Positions 56,980 through 64,000 of a stretch of 64,000 bases of DNA are shown one piece after another. Each line of letters opens with the position of its first letter. Within the stretch, counting starts at the first letter, position 1. The position numbers were made by a program, and so were the translations under genes. The notes beneath the pieces are model-generated. The model saw only the letters and a program-made list of their open reading frames with translations. It was not told the DNA's origin and did not search any database. Location: assembly GCA_039566865.1 (NCBI GenBank), contig CM076949.1, positions 5,857,501 through 5,921,500 on the forward strand, written 5' to 3'. This DNA comes from Aurelia coerulea (taxonomy: Eukaryota; Cnidaria; Scyphozoa; Semaeostomeae; Ulmaridae).

Positions 56980-58629
56980 TGATTCAAACCAGGTAGCTTC
57001 TGAAAGCATAGATTCCCTTCCCACAAATGTAGAGCCATTGCAAGAGTTTACAATATGCCTAAAATCCCAAAATCGATTTTGTCCTGCACACATACGTACA
57101 TAAAGCAACTTTTGATGATCCGAAGAATATTCAAATTTTGAATTCTCAAATTTGAATTTTCAAAAGGTGCATATTTTCACTCACAAGGAATTTCGTCAAA
57201 AATAGGCATTCCTGCAGTGCCAAACCCTTAAGCATTCTTACGCTAGGTAACAATTTACGAACAAACATTATTCCAGCACAGTCACTTAGTAAAATATGTT
57301 AAGTCAAAACATATGGTATGGTCCACAATAGGGGTCCACAAATCACTCGTGGTTGGCACCAGGGCTCTAAATTACTTGCTATATACGTAGAAAACCTGGA
57401 TTTAGAGTCTTACTAAATATACGACTTTGTTTGTCTTAAGAATGTCTCGTCTCATCCAGTCTGGTCTCGTTAAGAGTGCTAAACGATATAAATCATTGGG
57501 TAAAAAACCAAAAGGCTGCTTAGCAAAGGCAAATCTTTAAAAGGGCTGATGTAAATGGCCACTCATCTTTTCTTGGAGTGAATTGCTTGAAATAAATTTT
57601 AGCTATCTTTACTACTACGGTTGGACTTTTGTATAACCTTTAACATTTTCGAAATCTCTGCGTATTTTATATTTCAACTTGTTGGAAGGTGTGACATCAT
57701 GAAATTTATAAATCGTAAACCAAAAGGGTGACAGACTTGCACTTCATACTACCATACGGTCATACGGTATTGCAGACTTGAAGAATACTCAAAGTTTGCT
57801 GGAAGACTTCACCAAAAGTGAGAGTGACAAAAAGTGATAACAAAAAATTGAAAAGTTTCTTTACTTCAAAAATCGAGCTCTGATCGCTTTTCGAGCCTTG
57901 AGTTTCTTAATTTTCTGGAAAAGGCTATTTGTTCCTTCTAAGTGGTTTCTTATAACCATATAAAGCTCAAAACCCCAGAAAGGTTCATTCAGAGGTTAGG
58001 ACCATAAATAAGGTGACATATGGATTGAAAATTCAAAAATTGACGGATCCTACTAAAAATAGGTTTTAACGATGGATTTACCTGGTGACTGCACATCAAT
58101 CCTTCTAACCATAACAAGTGACTGGTTTAGCTCCATATCCACCCTCCAGCCAAATTCCAATAAGGCTTATGCTTGCTGTCAAAAACTCCACCCTAAACTG
58201 GAGAACTCCTTCTCAAAGCTTAGCTGTTAGATTATCTATGATGCTCTGACATTTAGATCTATTTGGTAATATTTCATCAAATTTGGCAAACGATTCATCC
58301 GGGATTTTGAAGAATTTGAATACTGCCGTAAAAGGTGAGAATATCTTCAACAACTTGATGTAGACTTTTGACGTGGTTCCTTGTATTTGTTCAACATTTT
58401 TGATCTGATTCAATGAGCAATGCTGAGAGTTATGTAATGAGTCTAAACTTGATGTGGAGCTTTCGATAAAAGGTGGAGATAAAGGCGGAAGGAGGGGTCC
58501 TACGATAAAGGCTCGAAAATGCTTCAAAGCTAGGAAGAACGATTTGGTTTTGTCCATTGACATAATTCATTTCTCTACATTTCCCGCAGATCAAAGGCCG
58601 CGTGGCCCCGCGTGGCCCCGCGTGGTTGG

Positions 58630-58737
58630 TAGACTTGCCCCAAGTCTATTTCGTCGACTGTAATAAGTCTATCTGAAAGTGTTCCCTTCAATTTTTTTGA
58701 CGAAATTTTTTAGACGAGATATACTTGGGGCAAGCTA
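58630..58737. mobile_element. Second copy of the tagacttgccccaagtcta MITE
   Basis: It has the same left end and internal blocks (gtaataagtctatctgaaag, complement of the 24,842 copy) with a degraded right end. It is preceded by three tandem cgtggcccc-type units at 58,600-58,625. Confidence 0.8.
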
Positions 58738-59039
58738 CGTGGATGGTGATGTGTCTTTAACTTTCTCTGTGACTTCTGGCCCTTCTGACAAGGGAATTTT
58801 GCAAAGAAAATAATATTACCTACCGAAATTCTGTAAAAAATCATTGCTAACAATGGATGATAAAGTATTCAGGGAAAACCCAAACTGAGAGCAAATGTTG
58901 TGGTGCAAGTCGTTGTGATCATTTTGCCGCATTTTGCATTCTAAGAAACGAGGTTCCTTTGTTAGTGCTACTCTTTAGTTCATTTTCTTTGATTCTGAAC
59001 TTGCCGAAATTCAATTTTTGCCACCACTTCGTTTTTTCT

Positions 59040-59967
59040 GAAGTTTTCATTTCATTTCATTTCATTTTGATTTATTTTAACAGGGTTAAATACATTCAGT
59101 AAATATAAATTAACTGATTTACAATGTGCCCTGCTTAAAAACATAACTAACCTAAATACATGATATTACAAATAAACTTGAAGATCCTACATAAAAGAAA
59201 GAAATATATGTAAAAATAAAGGGACTCGGAAGTCAAACGTATGTGCTGAATGTTGAATTAGATTATCAGCCTCTTTGATCTTTCAAAAATGCTTTTAGCC
59301 TCGTTTTGAAAGTGGCTAGCGAAGGAGCAGTTTTTATTTCATTGCTCAGCTGGTTCCAAACAGTAACTCCTCGATACGAAAAGCTCCGCTGCCCATTTGA
59401 GGTCTTACAGAGTGGAATCCTGAGGTCAGTACTGGTATTACGTAAGGTCCGATTGCAAGAATCGGACAATTTGTGAAACATTGACTGCATGTAAGGGGGT
59501 GCAAGCCCATTCAAGGCTTTATATACTATACAAGCTGTCTCGAAGTCGATCATTTCTTTGACTGTTAACCACCCTAGTTGTGATATTAATGGCAGCGATG
59601 ATTGATCGAAGGGACTGTTTGTAACGACACGCGCTGCTCGATTTTGCAGCATTTGCAATTTTCTTAGTGTGGTATCACCTGCACATCCCCAAACAGAGCA
59701 ACAATATCTAAAATGCGAGTCTACTATGCTAAAATACATCCTTTGGATGGTTTCCAACGAGAGATATTTCTTGGAATACTTCAGCATTCCTATTCCTCGT
59801 GAAATCTTACCGATAGCAACGTTGATTTGCTCTTTCCAATTTAGTAATGGATCAATTTGTACCCCAAGATATTTAATTTTTCCCGTGGATTCAATCTTTT
59901 CGTCATTTAAAAAGTAAGTCTGGCATGAGTACAACGTCGTACCTATCGCTATTAGTAGATTCAATTA
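59040..59967 (-). mobile_element. 5'-truncated LINE, minus strand, with (AAATG)n 3' tail
   Basis: The frame to 59,266 encodes a reverse transcriptase C-terminus (IKYLGVQIDPLLNWKEQI, YFSIVDSHFRYCCSVWGCAG, LQMLQNRAARVVTNSPFDQS, FSYRGVTVWNQLSNEIK), of CR1/Jockey-like type by eye. The 3' UTR ends in an imperfect AAATG repeat at 59,041-59,070. The core catalytic motifs lie upstream of the truncation. Confidence 0.85.
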
Positions 59968-60444
59968 AGAGTGTAGAAAAATGATGCTGCTGTTTTGAAG
60001 AAGGGGATGTGTGGTGAGTCTAAGGGATTGCTAAAATGGCACTATGAAGGAGACCTAAGACGCTCACTAAATACATCATCTTAGCTCAGAGATAAGCATG
60101 CATTCACGCAAAAAAACATTTGCATAAAGTATTTGAAGCTAGGTAAACCCCCAGGATTCATCCTGCTTATTCGATAAGTTCACTGGTTTCCTTCTGAACG
60201 ACTTTCTAATCTATGACCCTAGATAAACGATTTACCTTCAGCTACGGATGTGAACACACAACGTAAATAGACAGAGGCTATCGCTAATTGCAAGGTTGGA
60301 TCTGGTTTGTATACAGGACTGACCCTTTGAGCTTCAGAGACAAAGTATAGCTGAAACTAGGAAAGAGAGACTGGAGAATTGGGAGAATTATTGGCTGTTT
60401 GCTGCTGGGAATTATTAGTTGTCAATTCGGAATTCCAAATCGAA

Positions 60445-60783
60445 ATGCCTCGTCGAATGTCATATTTTGATGTCGAGAAAGTTGTTCACTTTTCAGAGAT
60501 TTCAATTCCGCCACCGAGTCTGTCATTTGAAAGCAAAGTCTTCATAAAGCCTAAACTGCGAGTTAAGAAATACCGATCCGAGATCTATGTGTTCCCTGCC
60601 TGGAATAACCCGGAGACAATATGGGCCTGCGATCTCAAGTTATTCGTGAGTCACGTACTGTACGCGAAAGGATTGGCCAAAGGAAACTTCGCAGTTCAAG
60701 AAACCATTTTAACACCTGGAGAAGTGAAGCGAAAATTCAAGAAGGACATTTCCATGACGACAGCACCCTTCAGAGTAAGTTAG
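60445..60783 (+). CDS. Unrecognised protein, paralogue B (112 residues as an open frame; may be spliced at 60,774)
   Basis: The start is ATG at 60,445 (MPRRMSYFDVEKVVHFSEIS); a second ATG lies four codons later. It is homologous to the 54,844 gene over about 90 ungapped residues: VEKV, FE-S/T-KVF, KK, FP--NN, DL--F, KGL-K, GE-K-K. The open frame ends TTAPFRVS, stop, but the last codons contain cagaGTAAGT, a near-consensus splice donor at 60,775. The true protein may continue in an exon I could not find. It lies 5.2 kb from its paralogue, same strand, with only repeats between. No known domain was recognised. Confidence 0.6.
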   Translation: MPRRMSYFDVEKVVHFSEISIPPPSLSFESKVFIKPKLRVKKYRSEIYVFPAWNNPETIWACDLKLFVSHVLYAKGLAKGNFAVQETILTPGEVKRKFKKDISMTTAPFRVS

Positions 60784-63700
60784 GGCAACTAATGGGACTT
60801 GAAACAAACATTGGTAAAAGTTGTAAGACAAAGACAGATTCAAAAATTTTACAGACGAATCTCTGACGCGAATCTATTGCGAAAATGTTTAACGAGAACT
60901 AATGGGAACAGAAACATTTTAAAAAGTAACGATAATTTAGTTTTTTCGAACAATTGTTAATTTAATGTAATAAAATTGCAGAATGAGATGGATTTAGATA
61001 TGCATCTAAGTGGTATAGAGGTATACCGATACAATAAAAGTCTTTATTTTTAGCAGTAGACATGATGTCGAAAACAGGTTGAATGCTAATTGGGTGGGTA
61101 CCAATGTGATGTAATAAAGATTGAGAAGTCTTATTTAAAGAGTTCAAGACCAGCAAATCTTAAAATCACAACAAATGTACGCTATCATTAGTTAATAGAG
61201 CACAATGTTTATTTCTATAAAAAATTCTTTGTGTGAAAGTCCACTTTCAGATCGTAAAAATTTCAAGAAACTTCAACACTGGGAGAAACTTTTTAAAATG
61301 TTTTCTTTTGGTTGAGAAAACCCTTTGACGACTTTGACATGTTTTCGCTTTATTTTCACTTGTTTTTTTTTTAAGTATCACCTGAAAGGTACTGCAATGC
61401 AGTACTACCTTGACGTCACGTCATATGCACCTTCTAAGAAACCTTCAAGAAACTTTGAGTTCTCAAATACAGAGAATTTTAAGGAACTTTCCGAACTGGG
61501 TCAAATAGTTAGGCCCCTAGAAACAAACACCTAGAAATACTCTGTCAAGTTTTTGTTCGAATGAGCTGATGTGTGGCAAACCTCGATTCCAAGACTATCA
61601 TTGTCTTCAGCCTCTCTTCTTCAGCAAAAATGATACCCCTGGTTCCTACCTGCACTTTTGTGGCGAATGTATGCTAATTTATGTCATAACAACTGGCCGC
61701 CCATTGTTATCCTGGGTTCAAGGTTGGCTATGTGGGCTTGTACCATTTATGGCTTGTACAGTCTTTATTCAACTGATTTGAAGTTTTTTTGATATCATCA
61801 ATTAAGAATTTACATTACACGATACTTATTACACTACCTGCAAAATACTCTACAATACTACGAAGACGATACTACGAGGAGCAAAATATCATGTCTACCC
61901 CGTAGCAAGAACACGAAAAAAGTGCAAAAACTACATATAACTACCATTTCAAAAAGAAAATTCACAAAAAAGTGCCTTGGCGATTGCTTGACGGATGGCA
62001 GAAAATTGAATGAGGATTGCAGCGAGAAGATCTCGTCACTGAATGTCAAAAGACGGACAGAGCAATAAAATTCCGCATCCTCGATATCATCGTTTGATCT
62101 GAATTCAAAGGGGATCGACAGTGACAAGATAAAGTTATAAAAAAGTAACTTGATCAATACGCTATTTGATTGGCCCTTTCGCGTTCAAAATGCCATGTCA
62201 TTGGACTAATTAATATAGAAATAACGTTTGCCGTTTTTAACCGTGTCGATTCCCTTAAAGGCAACAACTTTAAAAAAAATGTGTTGACTTGACCGTAGCA
62301 ATGTCAATTCGCTGTTTCAAATTCGTCTGATCAAGGCGTGGAGCTCCATCGAACCAAAGAAGGATCAACTATATAAAGTAGTGGAAATCTGGAAGTCTGA
62401 GCTCTGTCTAAAATGCCCTCTTTCCTTGGTTTTAAAATATATTTAAACAAGTTAAAAATTCTTTTGACCTTGACAAACAAGCGTTTTCTTCGACATGGCT
62501 AGACCATGTCCAGTGGCTACTTTATTTCTCCCCGGTATCGTGATTGGAAAAGTTGTAGATACTGCAAGCAAATTTCAAGGAAAGAATTAAAAAGAATTCA
62601 AACTAAAAAAAAAAATATGCTAAAATCATGTGCAGTGTGTACTAAAAAAAGTGTGCACCATTTATGTGGCTGCTGCGGAGGAGTTGTACTTTCTATTGTT
62701 CCGGTATTGATACAGTTGTATAGGACAGATTTCAACTTGGAGTTTGAAACCTTGTTTCAATCAGTCGGACAAGTAGTTGCTGATTTATGGTACAAGAAGG
62801 AATGCTAGTTATGAAGCAATCACTTTCTTGACTGTCGTGTGCCATAAATCAGGAACCACTTGCCCGATTGGCTAAAACAAGGTCTCAATCTTTAAGTTAA
62901 AGCAGGGAGCTATACACGGGAGAGGAAACGCGCATTGAGTTGCACTCTGCGATATGATATGCGCCTCCTTCGCAGCGCATCGCGCACTTTGTAGAGAAAA
63001 CAAGAAAACAAGATGGAAGCTGATGTTTGGACGGAAAGTGCATCTCATTTTTGGATTGAATTTGAACAACAATAGTAGGCATTTTAGGCTATGTTAGACA
63101 TTCTTTTGACTCTTTAATGTTTTATCTTTGCATAGTGAGATTTATTTACTCATTTGGTATCAGGAATTGGCTGTAGCGGCTAAGTTTTTTCAGCTGTGCT
63201 TAGGCCAGCTCGTCTTTTGGATCACGCTCCAAGCACGCATTTGTGAAAATTTCACCCTGCCCAACCCCAACCAACTTTGAGCAATTTAAGTTACTTGTGG
63301 ATAGCCATTGGCAATAAAACTAGTGAAAAATGTTTCTGAGATAGTATGAGACTCGCGAGATTTTTCAATTTTCTTTCGGGGTACTTGCACCGATTGTGCT
63401 TTTGTCCTATTCTCGTGCCTCAGCAACATTCTGAGATTCCAATCGACTCGAAACTTACGCAATTTTTAGTTATTTCAATCAATCGAATGAGGGTCGGACG
63501 GTTTATAAAATAGTGAGGCAAGTGGAAATGCTGTGCAACCTTTGTTTACTAAGACAAACTCATTTCAATCCACCTTCTCGTCTTCTTCCTGGTCGTTCTC
63601 CACAGCAAAAATTTCGTTACTAGGCAAGCCAAATTATCGCTGCTCCGTTGCTACGTCAAAACACAAACGAGGTCGCATGTATCAGGAATAGAACAATAGA

Positions 63701-64000
63701 GCGTACAGCTCCTCCGCAGCAGCCAAACAAATGCAGCACAGTTTTTTGGGACAGCCTGTAGTCTTTGGCAAATAACTTGCAGCATTACGTTTTACGATAA
63801 ACTTTCATTGAATAAATCTTACTGCCTACGTGAGCTCGGAACGTGGAAATTACACAGTCGATCAAATGGCTTACAAATTAGTCCACCTTTATCAACAACC
63901 TTATCCTATTTGCCTTGAAGTTATTAAACAGCAAAATAACTGGCTCTAAAGAAATTGTTTTGTTGGAGACAGTGGTTACGCGGATAATGTCATTTCTGAC
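60784..64000. other. Right end of the window
   Basis: It may hold further exons of the 60,445 gene. Otherwise the 61,820 repeat, a solo end at 62,229, the foldback at 62,634 and the solo end at 63,700. No coding region supported. Confidence 0.4.
62634..63000. mobile_element. Foldback of the 11,999 family
   Basis: The left arm has tggctgctgcggaggag, aaccttgttt and acaagtagttgctgatttat. The right arm mirrors them (cataaatcaggaaccacttg, aaacaaggt, ctccttcgcagc). A single end of the family is also at 63,700-63,762. The right border is not sharp. Confidence 0.65.

Larger units (their letters stand above)
55249..60444. other. Region between the two unknown paralogues
   Basis: It holds small foldbacks (55,974, 56,843, 58,630), a copy of the 26,045 family at 57,525-57,740, a block of gtccgaaa-type repeats at 55,430-55,610 (related text at 27,050 and 42,985), and the minus-strand LINE at 59,040. 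No conserved gene seen. Confidence 0.5.

Noticed and set aside
60379..60444. TTG-initiated extension of paralogue B
   Set aside because: A non-ATG start is not expected in an animal gene; homology with paralogue A begins after the ATG at 60,445.

Overview
This is animal nuclear DNA. It is AT-rich, has multi-kilobase introns with GT/AG borders, and is full of inverted-repeat transposons, SINE heads and 5'-truncated LINEs. It carries parts of three conserved metazoan genes whose spliced proteins I could rebuild by hand. An early-branching animal, most likely a cnidarian, is my inference from the LHX1/5-type protein, the intron-rich structure and the repeat style. The sequence does not prove the phylum.

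Layout. (1) 1-14,764, plus strand: the 3' part of a LIM-homeobox gene of the LHX1/LHX5 class. Three exons are present (second LIM domain, homeodomain, C-terminus ending in Trp); the first LIM exon lies upstream of the window. (2) 14,765-19,222: intergenic. (3) 19,223-32,736, plus strand: a complete MED31 (Mediator subunit 31) gene in five exons, whose phases all agree and give 156 residues. Its first intron holds a LINE fragment. Its last intron holds another LINE fragment and a 3.4-kb array of 69-bp repeats that reaches the last 3' splice site. (4) 35,011-47,619, minus strand: a complete UBE2L3 (UbcH7-type ubiquitin-conjugating enzyme) gene in five exons, 155 residues, convergent with MED31. 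(5) 47,620-64,000: repeat-rich DNA with two short coding regions (54,844-55,248 and 60,445-60,783) that encode diverged paralogues of an unrecognised protein, about 37% identical without gaps. This pair is the best candidate for something undescribed.

The three conserved genes act in unrelated processes: developmental transcription, RNA polymerase II Mediator, and ubiquitin transfer to RBR/HECT ligases. I see no operon-like link. MED31 and UBE2L3 both look like housekeeping genes with YY1-like AAGATGGC-type motifs at their 5' ends.

The rest is a dense record of transposition: more than twenty foldback or MITE-like elements, several nested in one another, and two with clean 8-bp target duplications of hAT type plus a third, minimal 51-bp case. 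Long open frames in the 69-bp array, the trinucleotide runs and the foldback arms are repeat artefacts and are not annotated as genes.
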